NCBI RefSeq assembly: GCF_014212175.1
Contig: NZ_JACJVR010000052.1
Coordinates: forward strand, 86,339-150,338
From: Cohnella xylanilytica
GTDB taxonomy: Bacteria; Bacillota; Bacilli; Paenibacillales; Paenibacillaceae
Direction of reading: 5' to 3'
Length of the DNA stretch: 64,000 nt
The notes below the pieces were generated by a model. That model was not told the origin of the DNA. It was given only the letters and a program-made list of their open reading frames with translations, and searched no databases. Position numbers and translations under genes: made by a program. Positions 8,756-16,736 of the stretch are shown piece after piece; position 1 is the stretch's first letter, and every line of letters starts with the position of its first letter.

Positions 8756-9927
8756 CAGCGCTCCTCCTTCTTCCGCCCGTCGTAAGCCCCGTAATCGAGA
8801 AGGCCGACGGAGATCGTCACGTTGCCCGACTTCTTCTTGCCGAGCGCCAGCTCCGCCCGGCCAACATAGAGCTTGGCCGCCGGCTCGCTAACGCCGTAGG
8901 CGCCCGTGAACTTGAACACCGTCTCCGAAGGGTCGTCGATCGGCACGGCGTTCAGCTCCGTCGCCGAATACGTGACGAACTCCCAGCCGTGCCGCGCGCA
9001 GACGGACAGCAGCCCTTCCTCGTCCTTCTTCAGGTCGATGGAGCAGACGGCCTTGACGCTGAGGCGGGAGAACCCGAGCCCGAGCAGCGTCTCGCCGATG
9101 ACGGCTTCAAGCTCTTCCGCCGAAGTGCCGCGGTTGCAGCCGATGCCGAGGGCGATCACCTTCGGCCGGTAGACGACGGCGTTGCCGAGCAGCGCCTTCT
9201 CCTCGCCGCCGAGCAGCCGGTGGGTCACGAGCAGGATCGCCGAAGGCTCCCAGGCCGCCGCGTCCGCGAGGCTCCGGAACGGCCGGATATGGTCCGGCAT
9301 CGCGCGGTCCTCGTGCGTCCACCAGCCGGGCTCGCCGGATTCGAGGACGACGGCGACCTTCTCCTCGTTGACGACCGAAGCGCTGACCGGCGTCAGCCTG
9401 CTCTCCGACTCGGGGTCCCACGTCCACCCGAACCGGCGGCCGAACAGATCGACCGCGATCGTCTTCTGCACGTCCGAGGCGGTCGTGACGACCGGGCGAG
9501 CCCCGATGGCCGCCGCGACCTCGCGCGTCAGCTCGTTCGCCCCGCCGAGGTGGCCGGACAGCACGCTGATGGCGTGCTCCCCTTTGTCGTCGATGACGAC
9601 GACGGCGGGATCCTTCTTTTTATCCTCGAGCAGGGGCGCGATCATCCGGACGACCGCTCCGAGCGAGATGATGACGATCAGACCCTTATACGCCGGAAAA
9701 AGAGCCGGGAACAGCAGCCGGACGCTGCCCTCGAACGTCCGAATCCCCCGCGCTTCCTCGTCGCCTCTCGCGAATTTGTTCATATAATAGAGGTCCGTAC
9801 CGGCGAACCGCCTCTGCAGCTTGCGGGCGAGCTCCGCCCCGTGCTTCGTGATCGCCACGACGGCGTATTCGCCCCGGGGCGAGACGGCGGGCACGATCCC
9901 CTCCTCCAGCCTGAGAACCTCGCTCAC
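8755..9927 (-). CDS. cbiG: Cobalt-precorrin-5A hydrolase (CbiG)
   Basis: CbiG opens the delta-lactone of cobalt-precorrin-5A and releases acetaldehyde in the anaerobic pathway. With a GTG start at 9927, overlapping the cbiF stop as GTGA, the protein has 390 aa. A longer frame upstream lies inside cbiF and is rejected. The N-terminal domain shows VVAITKHGAELARKL and ISLGAVVRMIAPLLEDK. The central part has DDKGEHAISVLSGHLGGAN. The C-terminal CbiG_C domain starts near ALGIGCNRGTSAEEL. All three parts are present. It is co-transcribed with cbiF and cbiA. Confidence 0.95.
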   Translation of the reverse strand: MSEVLRLEEGIVPAVSPRGEYAVVAITKHGAELARKLQRRFAGTDLYYMNKFARGDEEARGIRTFEGSVRLLFPALFPAYKGLIVIISLGAVVRMIAPLLEDKKKDPAVVVIDDKGEHAISVLSGHLGGANELTREVAAAIGARPVVTTASDVQKTIAVDLFGRRFGWTWDPESESRLTPVSASVVNEEKVAVVLESGEPGWWTHEDRAMPDHIRPFRSLADAAAWEPSAILLVTHRLLGGEEKALLGNAVVYRPKVIALGIGCNRGTSAEELEAVIGETLLGLGFSRLSVKAVCSIDLKKDEEGLLSVCARHGWEFVTYSATELNAVPIDDPSETVFKFTGAYGVSEPAAKLYVGRAELALGKKKSGNVTISVGLLDYGAYDGRKKEER

Positions 9928-10706
9928 TCCGGCTTCTCTCCTCTCCGGTAACGGTGGGTGAACGTCTTGTCGTACAGCTTCGAGCGGTACTCGTCCTTGC
10001 CGTGGATGTCCGGATCGAGCGCCCAGCCGGCCAGAATCATCGCATGCGAACGGATGCCGCGCTTGCGCAGGTCCTCCTCGACGGACCCGAGCGTCGTCCG
10101 GACGACGAGCTGGTCGGGCCACGTCGCCCGCTGCACGACGGCGATCGGCGTCTCTTCCTCCCAGCCCGCGTCTCTCAGCTCCTGGGCCACCTTCTTGATC
10201 AGCGTCGCGCTCAGGAACAGCGCGATCGTGCACCGGTGGGCGGCCAGGTCGCGCAGCTTCTCGAGCTCCGGGACGGGCGTCCTTCCTTCCGCTCGCGTCA
10301 GGATCAGCGTCTGCGTCAGCTCCGGAACCGTCAGCTCCGCGCCGATCGCGGCCGCCGAGGCGAACACCGAGCTGACGCCGGGAACGACCTCGTACCCGAT
10401 CCCCTCCTTCTTGAGCAGCGCCGCCTGTTCCAGAATCGCCCCGAACACCGACGGATCTCCCGTGTGGACCCTGACGACTTTTTTCCCGGCGCGAACCCGG
10501 TCGACCATGATCCGCACCATCTCCTCGAGATCCATGCCGGCGCTCTTCAGCACCTCCGCGTCCGGCCTCGCCCTCGCGATCAGCTCTTCGCTGACGAGGG
10601 AGTCCGTGTACAGCACGACGTCCGCTTCCTGCAGCAGCCGAAGCCCCTTGACCGTTATGAGATCCGGGTCCCCGGGTCCCGCTCCGACGATCGTTACCTT
10701 GCTCAT
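9924..10706 (-). CDS. cbiF: Cobalt-precorrin-4 C11-methyltransferase (CbiF/CobM)
   Basis: This is a SAM-dependent methyltransferase of the tetrapyrrole family, 260 aa. The N-terminal glycine-rich loop VGAGPGDPDLITVKG starts near residue 5. The family signature VVRVHTGDPSVFGAILEQ follows near 98, with the GVSSVFASAAAIGAELTVPE substrate region. The ATG at 10706 overlaps the cbiL stop (ATGA), and the stop overlaps the GTG of cbiG. Methylation at C11 precedes CbiG action, so adjacent genes encode consecutive steps. Confidence 0.95.
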   Translation of the reverse strand: MSKVTIVGAGPGDPDLITVKGLRLLQEADVVLYTDSLVSEELIARARPDAEVLKSAGMDLEEMVRIMVDRVRAGKKVVRVHTGDPSVFGAILEQAALLKKEGIGYEVVPGVSSVFASAAAIGAELTVPELTQTLILTRAEGRTPVPELEKLRDLAAHRCTIALFLSATLIKKVAQELRDAGWEEETPIAVVQRATWPDQLVVRTTLGSVEEDLRKRGIRSHAMILAGWALDPDIHGKDEYRSKLYDKTFTHRYRRGEKPE

Positions 10707-11413
10707 TTGCGCACCACCATCAGCGTCAAATATTCCAGCTCGCTTCCCGCCAGTTCCCTAACGTCGCGCCAGATTCTCTCTTCGGACGAGGTGACCTTCG
10801 TCAGCACCGACGCCTTGGCCGTCAGCCCCGTCTCCTCGAGCACCGACAGCATCAGGTCGAGCACCTTCGCCACCTTGATGAACACGACGCAATCGTGCGT
10901 CAAGAGCGCCTCCAGCATCTCGTCCCGGTCGCCCGTCGCCGGAACGATCGCGACCCTCTCGTCGCCGTCCGCCAGCGGGACGCCGAGCCGGGACGCCGAA
11001 GCGTTCACGGACGAGATGCCGGGGATGGAGACCGCCGGCGCCTCGGGATGCTTCTCCCGCAGCAGCCGCATCATATGGATAAACGTGCTGTACAGCATCG
11101 GATCGCCTTCCGTCACGAACGCCACGTCCCGCCCCGCGGCCAGATGCTCCCAGACGGCGTCGACGGTCCGGTTCCATTCGCGGTCCAGCGTCTCCGGGTC
11201 CTTCGTCATCGGGAACGTCAGCCCCAGCATCACCTTCTCGTCCGGATCGACGTACGTCTCCGCGATCTGCAGGGCGTAGCTCTTCGCTCCCCGCATCTTG
11301 CGCGGGTAGGCGATGACGGGCGATTGCTTCAATATGCGAAAAGCTTTGACGGTCAGCAGCTCCGGATCTCCCGGGCCGACTCCGACCCCGTACAGCGTGC
11401 CTACGGCGCTCAT
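10703..11413 (-). CDS. cbiL: Cobalt-precorrin-2 C20-methyltransferase (CbiL)
   Basis: This SAM-dependent methyltransferase acts at C20 of cobalt-factor II or precorrin-2. With the ATG at 11413, overlapping the cbiET stop as ATGA, it has 236 aa, normal for CbiL. Key segments are [35 protein letters not shown] and [17 protein letters not shown]. An upstream extension rich in Gly and Arg is inside cbiET and is excluded. It is distinguished from CbiF by the [11 protein letters not shown] motif and the longer insert after it. Confidence 0.94.
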   Translation of the reverse strand: MSAVGTLYGVGVGPGDPELLTVKAFRILKQSPVIAYPRKMRGAKSYALQIAETYVDPDEKVMLGLTFPMTKDPETLDREWNRTVDAVWEHLAAGRDVAFVTEGDPMLYSTFIHMMRLLREKHPEAPAVSIPGISSVNASASRLGVPLADGDERVAIVPATGDRDEMLEALLTHDCVVFIKVAKVLDLMLSVLEETGLTAKASVLTKVTSSEERIWRDVRELAGSELEYLTLMVVRK

Positions 11414-12696
11414 CGCTCGCTCTCCCCCTCTCCCGCCGCGGCTTCCTTCCGCCAAGCGGTTATGATATAGACCGGGTTCAGTCCTTCGAACCGGGTCATG
11501 TCCAGAATCGGCTTGCTCCGCGATACTTGGACGAGCTCGATCCGAACTTCGTAAGCTTCCTCTTCGAACGCCTTCTTCGCTTCATACAAGTTCTCGACCG
11601 TGACCGCGTTCAGCACGATCCGGCCGCCCGGCCGAAGACGAGCGCAGAGAATGCGGATCAGCTCTCGCAGCTCCCCTCCCGTGCCTCCGACGAATACGGC
11701 GTCCGGATCGGGCCAATCGCCGAGCCCTTCCGGCGCCTTGCCGCGAACGGCCGTCAGGTCGACCCGGAACTTCGCCGCGTTCTCCAGGCAGTTCGCGAGG
11801 TCCGCCTCGTTTTTCTCGATGGCGAATACTTGTCCGAGGCGGGCGATCCGGCCGCATTCGATCGCGACGGAGCCGGTGCACGTTCCGATGTCCCAGACGA
11901 CGCTGTCCTCGCGCAGGCCCAGGTTCGCGATGCTGAGGACGCGCACCTCCCTCTTCGTGATGAGGCCCTTGTCCGGCTTGCGCTGCGCGAACGCCTCGTC
12001 GTCGATGCCGAGGCCATAACGCGGGCTATCGCCGATCCGGCGCAGGATAACCACGTTCAAGGGGGAAAAGGCTACGACCGCCGCGGCTTCCTCTCCCGCA
12101 TCGCTTCCGGCTGCGGCTGCGGCACCGGCCGCCGCCAGCTCATGAAGCTCGTACCAGCCGGTCCTCTCCTCGGCCCCGCCCAAATTCTCGGCGACGAACA
12201 TCCGGTACTCGGTCATGCCGAACGACAGCAAATATCGCGCGATCGCCGGCGGGTCGTTCGCCGCGTCGGTCAGCAGCGCGATTTTGTCGCGGCCGTCGAT
12301 CCGCTGCGCGAGTCCCTTCAGGCTGCGCCCGTGCACGCTGGCCAGGTACGCTTCCTGCCAGCTCTCACCCATTCTCGCGAACGCCAGCTGGATGGAGCTT
12401 GGCGCCGGATACACCTCGGCGTCCAGCTTCTTCGCCGCATACGCGCCGATCCCGTAGAACAGCGGATCGCCCGAAGCGAGCAGGACGACGCTTCTCGTCT
12501 CGCGCGCCAGCTCGGCGATCCGCTCGGTTATTCCGCTCCGGATGACGCGCTTCTCTCCCTCGTAATCCGGAAAAAAAGCCAGGTGCCGCTCTCCTCCGGC
12601 CAGCACCTCGCTCGAATCGATCCATTCGCGGTAGAGCGGAGGCAGCCCTGCCGCTCCGTCGTCTCCGATTCCGATGATTTTCACCTTTGGCTTCAA
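11410..12696 (-). CDS. cbiET: Fused cobalt-precorrin C5/C15-methyltransferase and decarboxylase (CbiET)
   Basis: This is a bifunctional enzyme of about 428 aa. The N-terminal CbiE methyltransferase domain ([29 protein letters not shown]) covers about 1-210. An alanine-rich linker ([14 protein letters not shown]) leads to the CbiT domain ([51 protein letters not shown]). The start is probably a TTG at 12696 overlapping the cbiD stop (TTGA), because the first ATG would remove conserved sequence. The fusion is also known from B. megaterium. CbiT decarboxylates C12 acetate, and both activities methylate the ring. Confidence 0.93.
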   Translation of the reverse strand: MKPKVKIIGIGDDGAAGLPPLYREWIDSSEVLAGGERHLAFFPDYEGEKRVIRSGITERIAELARETRSVVLLASGDPLFYGIGAYAAKKLDAEVYPAPSSIQLAFARMGESWQEAYLASVHGRSLKGLAQRIDGRDKIALLTDAANDPPAIARYLLSFGMTEYRMFVAENLGGAEERTGWYELHELAAAGAAAAAGSDAGEEAAAVVAFSPLNVVILRRIGDSPRYGLGIDDEAFAQRKPDKGLITKREVRVLSIANLGLREDSVVWDIGTCTGSVAIECGRIARLGQVFAIEKNEADLANCLENAAKFRVDLTAVRGKAPEGLGDWPDPDAVFVGGTGGELRELIRILCARLRPGGRIVLNAVTVENLYEAKKAFEEEAYEVRIELVQVSRSKPILDMTRFEGLNPVYIITAWRKEAAAGEGESER

Positions 12697-13829
12697 CTCG
12701 TCGCCCCTTCCTCCCCATTCGCTAGCCAACGACCGAGCAGCTCCGCCTTCATCGAGACGATAACCGTCTCGGTCTCGACCCCGCCTTGCATCTGCTTCAA
12801 GCTCTCTTGGCAGACGAGCTCGCACAGCCGCGCGAAAAAAGCCCCGTTCCCGAGAGAGGCCATCATATCCCCGACTTGCGAAGCCGTATTCGCCTCCAGG
12901 ATGGAGCGAACCGTCTCCGCCTCCGCGCCGGACTCCTCCGCCACCTTCGCCAGAAATTCGAAGTTGACGCCCGCGCTCTTCGAATGAACCATCATGACGC
13001 CTTCGGCCACCTTCGAGAACTTGCCCATCATGCCGACGAGGGTGACCTTGCGGACGCCCTGCCGCTTGCACTGGGTCAAGGCGAACCCGACGAAGTCGCC
13101 CATCTCGACGAACGCTTCCTCCGGAAGCTTGGGATACAGCTCCATTCCGAACTTCTCCGTCCTTCCGCCCGTGGACAGGACGATATGGTCGCAGCCGCCG
13201 GCGCGGGCGACCCGGATCGCCTGGGCGACGCTCGCCTTGTAGGCGGCGGTCGAGAACGGAACGACCGTGCCGCGGGTGCCGAGAATCGAGATGCCGCCTA
13301 CGATGCCGAGGCGTCCGTTCAGCGTCTTCTTCGCGATCTCCTCGCCATCCGGCACGGAGATGACGACCTTCACGCTCCTCTCCGCCAGCTCGAAGCCGTC
13401 CAGCACGTCCCGGACCGCCTCGCGGATCATCTTGCGCGGGACCGGGTTGATCGCCGCTTCGCCGACGGCGACCGGCAGCCCGGGCTTCGTCACCCGGCCG
13501 ACGCCGGCTCCGCCGTCCAGCTCGATCCGCCCGGGTTCGCCGCCCTCCTCGAGCCAAGCGACCGTCGCCACGATCAGAGCCCCGTGCGTCGCGTCGGGAT
13601 CGTCCCCGCCGTCCTTGACGATGGCGGCGACGGCCCTGTCTTCCGCGCATTCGCAGCTGTGCAGCGCGAACGTCACGTCCTCCCCGATCGGCAGGCGGAT
13701 CCGGGATTCAAGCTGCGGCCGCTGCGCGATAAGCGCCGTCAGCGCCGCCTTGGCCGCCGCCGCCGCGCAGGAGCCCGTCGTGTACCCGCGGCGAAGCGGC
13801 TTCTCGGGTTGCTGCTCCTTCAGGCCCAT
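12693..13829 (-). CDS. cbiD: Cobalt-precorrin-5B C1-methyltransferase (CbiD)
   Basis: CbiD is an anaerobic-pathway methyltransferase unrelated in fold to the CbiE/F/H/L family. It is 378 aa. Diagnostic segments are the N-terminal [18 protein letters not shown] and [16 protein letters not shown], then [28 protein letters not shown] and the [20 protein letters not shown] region. The start ATG at 13829 is 21 bp after the cbiC stop and follows GGGGGGCGGCCCG. Its presence marks the oxygen-independent route. Confidence 0.96.
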   Translation of the reverse strand: MGLKEQQPEKPLRRGYTTGSCAAAAAKAALTALIAQRPQLESRIRLPIGEDVTFALHSCECAEDRAVAAIVKDGGDDPDATHGALIVATVAWLEEGGEPGRIELDGGAGVGRVTKPGLPVAVGEAAINPVPRKMIREAVRDVLDGFELAERSVKVVISVPDGEEIAKKTLNGRLGIVGGISILGTRGTVVPFSTAAYKASVAQAIRVARAGGCDHIVLSTGGRTEKFGMELYPKLPEEAFVEMGDFVGFALTQCKRQGVRKVTLVGMMGKFSKVAEGVMMVHSKSAGVNFEFLAKVAEESGAEAETVRSILEANTASQVGDMMASLGNGAFFARLCELVCQESLKQMQGGVETETVIVSMKAELLGRWLANGEEGATS

Positions 13830-13850
13830 CGGGCCGCCCCCCTTCTCCTT

Positions 13851-14495
13851 CTACCGGTCCGCCAGAAGGCTGATCGCGTTCACGGCGGCGACGGCGACGG
13901 GGCTGCCCCCTTTGCGCCCGACGTTCGTGATGAACGGGATGTCGAGCTTCGCCAGCTCTTCCTTCGATTCCGCCGCCGACACGAAGCCGACCGGCACGCC
14001 GATGACGAGCCCGGGCTTCGCCGCGCCTTCCTTGACGAGCCGGATCAGCTCCAGCAGCGCCGTCGGCGCGTTGCCGATCGCGAAAATGCCGCCTTCCGCC
14101 TCCTTGACGGCTTTACGGATCGAGACGATGGCGCGGGTCGTGTCGAGCCGCTTCGCCTCCGCCATGACGTCGGGGTCCGAGATGTACACCCGCACGTCCC
14201 CGCCGAACTTCTCGATGCGCGGCTTGCTGATGCCGACTTGGACCATCTGCACGTCCGCGACGACGATTTTACCGCTGCGCACCGCTTCGATGCCCGCCCG
14301 GATCGCATCCTTGTGGAAAACGAGGCTGCGCCCCAGCTCGAAGTCGGCGGACGCGTGGATGACGCGCTGCACGACCGGGTACTGCTCCTCGGTGAACGAG
14401 TGCGGCCCCAGCTCCTCCGTAATCATCTCGAAGCTGCGGGCTTCGATCTCCTGCGGCTGCACCGTCAGCGGCTTGAATTCGGTATGGAACTCCAT
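13851..14495 (-). CDS. cbiC: Cobalt-precorrin-8 methylmutase (CbiC/CobH)
   Basis: CbiC moves the C11 methyl to C12, forming cobyrinate. It is 214 aa, normal length. The catalytic histidine lies in VVQRVIHASADFELGR. Other family segments are GKIVVADVQMVQVGIS, FAIGNAPTALLELI and GVPVGFVSAAESKE, with FITNVGRKGGSPVAVAAVNA near the C-terminus. The gene begins 3 bp after the cbiJ stop. No odd features. Confidence 0.96.
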   Translation of the reverse strand: MEFHTEFKPLTVQPQEIEARSFEMITEELGPHSFTEEQYPVVQRVIHASADFELGRSLVFHKDAIRAGIEAVRSGKIVVADVQMVQVGISKPRIEKFGGDVRVYISDPDVMAEAKRLDTTRAIVSIRKAVKEAEGGIFAIGNAPTALLELIRLVKEGAAKPGLVIGVPVGFVSAAESKEELAKLDIPFITNVGRKGGSPVAVAAVNAISLLADR

Positions 14496-14498
14496 CGT

Positions 14499-15275
14499 TT
14501 ACCCTTCTCCTCTCGTGTGGCGCCGCAGCTCCGCGAGCACCCCTTCGGCGTCTTCGTGCACGGAGCCGTATTCGATCTGCGGCCGGCCGATGACGATGCA
14601 CTCGATGCCGAGCTCCAGCGCCGCCTCGAGCTTCTCGTCGACGGCGCCGACCTTGCCGCTCTCCTTCGTGATCATGAGGGTGACGCCGTAATGCCGGTAC
14701 AGGGCGGCGTTCAGCTCCTTGGAGAACGGCCCCTGCATGGCGACGATGTTCTTCTGCTCGATGCCGAGCTCCTCGCACTTCTCCATGTTGTCCTTGCGGG
14801 GCAGCATGCGGGCGATCAGCGTCGTATCGGGAAGACCGAGCAGGCGTTCGGCGAAAATACGCAATGTCTTGCTGCCCGTCGTCAGCATGACGACGCCCCG
14901 GCGCTCGGCGGCGAGCTCCGCCGCCCGCTCGTAATCGTCCGCCCAGACGAGGCCCGGGCGGTCGGAGAACGTCTGCCGCTCGCGCTCGAAGCGCACGTAC
15001 GGCAGTCCGGTCCGCTTCGCCGCCGCCATCGCGTTGCGCGACGCCTCTTCCGCGAACGGGTGCGTCGCGTCGACGACGGCCGTCGCGCCGATCTCGGCGG
15101 CGAGCTCCGCGAGCTGCTCCGCGGTCAGCCGCCCGACGCGGGCGGCGAGGCCCGCTTCCGCCAGCGACTGCGCGGCGCTGTCGGTCACGACCGTGGCCAG
15201 CACCGGGTACCCTTCGGCCCGGAGCCGGACGGCCAGCTCCCGCGCGTCGCTCGTTCCGGCCAGCACGAGAATCAT
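14499..15275 (-). CDS. cbiJ: Precorrin-6A reductase (CbiJ/CobK)
   Basis: CbiJ is the NAD(P)H-dependent reductase of (cobalt-)precorrin-6A, 258 aa. The N-terminus MILVLAGTSDARELAVRLRA is typical. VDATHPFAEEASRNAMAAAK and TTGSKTLRIFAERLL follow, with MQGPFSKELNAALYRHYGV and TKESGKVGAVDEKLEAALEL in the second half. The ATG at 15275 overlaps the cbiX stop (ATGA), so translation is coupled. It sits between cbiX and cbiC as in B. megaterium. Confidence 0.95.
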   Translation of the reverse strand: MILVLAGTSDARELAVRLRAEGYPVLATVVTDSAAQSLAEAGLAARVGRLTAEQLAELAAEIGATAVVDATHPFAEEASRNAMAAAKRTGLPYVRFERERQTFSDRPGLVWADDYERAAELAAERRGVVMLTTGSKTLRIFAERLLGLPDTTLIARMLPRKDNMEKCEELGIEQKNIVAMQGPFSKELNAALYRHYGVTLMITKESGKVGAVDEKLEAALELGIECIVIGRPQIEYGSVHEDAEGVLAELRRHTRGEG

Positions 15276-16336
15276 GGGCGTTCGCCTCCCGGCGCGCGCG
15301 TCGCCGCCAGCTTCCCGGCTTCGCCGCTTGCCCGCTCTCCCGCGTGATCGTGATGATGTTCGTGATCGTGATGATGCTCATGATCGTGATGGTGTTCATG
15401 ATCGTGATGGTGTTCATGATCGTGATGATGCTCATGATCGTGATGATGGTGATCGTGGTCATGGTGGTGATGATCATGGTCGTGGTGATGGTGGTGATGG
15501 TGGTCCATATCCTTCATCGCCGCCAGGCGGAACTGGCACATGTCGCAGTTCATCTTCACCTCGTCCGCCAGCGCCTCCTCCGCGCGCTCGACGAGAATGT
15601 CCTTCAGCTTCGGATGGAAGCCGAAGTATTCGGCCATCGCGAATTCGACGCCTTCATAGGCCGCCCGGTAGTCTTCGACCATCTTCTCCATGCGCTGAAT
15701 GAGAATCCCCGTGAAAAGAAAATAAGGCACGACGACGACCTTGCGGGCGCCGAGCCGGACGCACCGGTCCACCCCTTCGTCGAGGAGCGGCGCGGTCACC
15801 CCGATGAATGCCGTCTCGACGAATTTGACCTTCAGCTTCTCCCAGAACAGGCGGGAGATCTTGAACAGGTCGCTGTTCGCGTCCGGATCGCTGCTGCCGC
15901 GGCCGACGACCAGGAGCGCCGTGTCCTCGGCGGTCTCCGACGCCGCGATTCCCGTCTCCCGCACGCGCTCCAGCAAAATCTCGAGCACCAGCTCATGAAC
16001 GCCGATCGGCCTCCCGTAGGTGAATCGAACGCCGGGATAACGCTCCTTCGCTTCGTCGATCGCGGCGGGAATGTGAATCTTCGCGTGCCCCGCCGCGAAC
16101 AGAATGATCGGGATGACGGCCACGTGCCGCGCGCCTCCCTTGACGCATCGTTCGATCCCGTCCGCTATCGTCGGCCGCTCGAACTCCAGATAGCATGTCT
16201 CGACGGCGACGTCCTTCAGCCGCTCCGCCAACGACGCGACGAATTGCCGCACCTCTTCGTTCCCCTCCGGATCACGGCTCCCGTGTCCGACGAACAATAC
16301 CGCGTTTTCCGCCACTTCGTCCTCTCCCTTCCCCAT
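15272..16336 (-). CDS. cbiX: Sirohydrochlorin cobaltochelatase CbiX (long form) with His-rich tail
   Basis: CbiX inserts Co2+ into sirohydrochlorin, the committing step to B12. It is a duplicated long form of about 354 aa. The N-terminal half keeps the catalytic histidines (LFVGHGSRDPEGNEEV and LFAAGHAKIHIP). In the second half the matching site reads VVGRGSSDPDAN, with Arg for His, as expected when only one half is active. A CDMCQFR segment gives the M-x-C-x-x-C motif linked in B. megaterium CbiX to an Fe-S centre. The tail then has about 50 residues of His/Asp/Glu repeats, probably for metal holding. I chose the ATG at 16336. A GTG at 16360 inside the repeat array would add 8 residues. Confidence 0.95.
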   Translation of the reverse strand: MGKGEDEVAENAVLFVGHGSRDPEGNEEVRQFVASLAERLKDVAVETCYLEFERPTIADGIERCVKGGARHVAVIPIILFAAGHAKIHIPAAIDEAKERYPGVRFTYGRPIGVHELVLEILLERVRETGIAASETAEDTALLVVGRGSSDPDANSDLFKISRLFWEKLKVKFVETAFIGVTAPLLDEGVDRCVRLGARKVVVVPYFLFTGILIQRMEKMVEDYRAAYEGVEFAMAEYFGFHPKLKDILVERAEEALADEVKMNCDMCQFRLAAMKDMDHHHHHHHDHDHHHHDHDHHHHDHEHHHDHEHHHDHEHHHDHEHHHDHEHHHDHAGERASGEAGKLAATRAPGGERP

Positions 16337-16353
16337 ATCCAACAAGCCACCGT

Positions 16354-16710
16354 CGCTCACGCGCCTCTGTAACCGCCATTTTGGCGATTACATACGGCCA
16401 AATACGCTCACGCGCCTCTGTAACCGCCATTTCGGCGGTTACAGACAGCCAAACACGCTCGCGCACCTCCGTAACCTCCATTTCGGCGGTTACAGACAGC
16501 CAAACACGCTCGCGCACCTCCGTAACCTCCATTTTGGCGGTTACAGACAGCCAAACACGCTCGCGCACCTCCGTAACCTCCATTTTGGCGGTTACAGACA
16601 GCCAAACACGCTCACGCGCCGCTGCAACCGCCATTTTGGCGGTTACAGACAGCCAAACCCGCTCGCGTGCCGCTGCAACCGCCATTTTGGCGGTTACAGA
16701 CGGCCAGCCG
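16354..16710. repeat. Seven tandem 51-bp repeats, each with a 9-bp hairpin, inside the cob operon
   Basis: Seven contiguous 51-bp units start at 16354, 16405, 16456, 16507, 16558, 16609 and 16660. Each carries arms GTAACCGCC and GGCGGTTAC (minor variants; the first unit has one mismatch) around a 5-nt loop ATTTT or ATTTC. The 28 bp between dyads are also nearly the same in each unit. The array fills the gap between the cbiH60 stop and the cbiX start, so the polycistronic transcript would carry seven hairpins in a row. Because 51 is a multiple of 3 the array is open in frame as a 17-residue repeat, but no ribosome-binding site or start supports translation. Confidence 0.95.
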
Positions 16711-16736
16711 GCGCGAGCTTGCGGCCCGCGCCCGAC

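Noticed and set aside
9928..10233. N-terminal extension of CbiG
   Set aside because: The extension is an out-of-frame reading of cbiF. The GTG at 9927 with a GTGA overlap gives the normal CbiG length.
15344..16372. Plus-strand frame rich in Met/Val/Ile resembling a membrane protein
   Set aside because: It is the antisense of the His-repeat tail of CbiX; complements of His codons give Met and Val.
16272..16685. Frame encoding 17-residue repeats (ERVWLSVTAK type)
   Set aside because: It arises only because the 51-bp hairpin repeat is a multiple of three. There is no ribosome-binding site, and the dyad, not the codons, is what is conserved.
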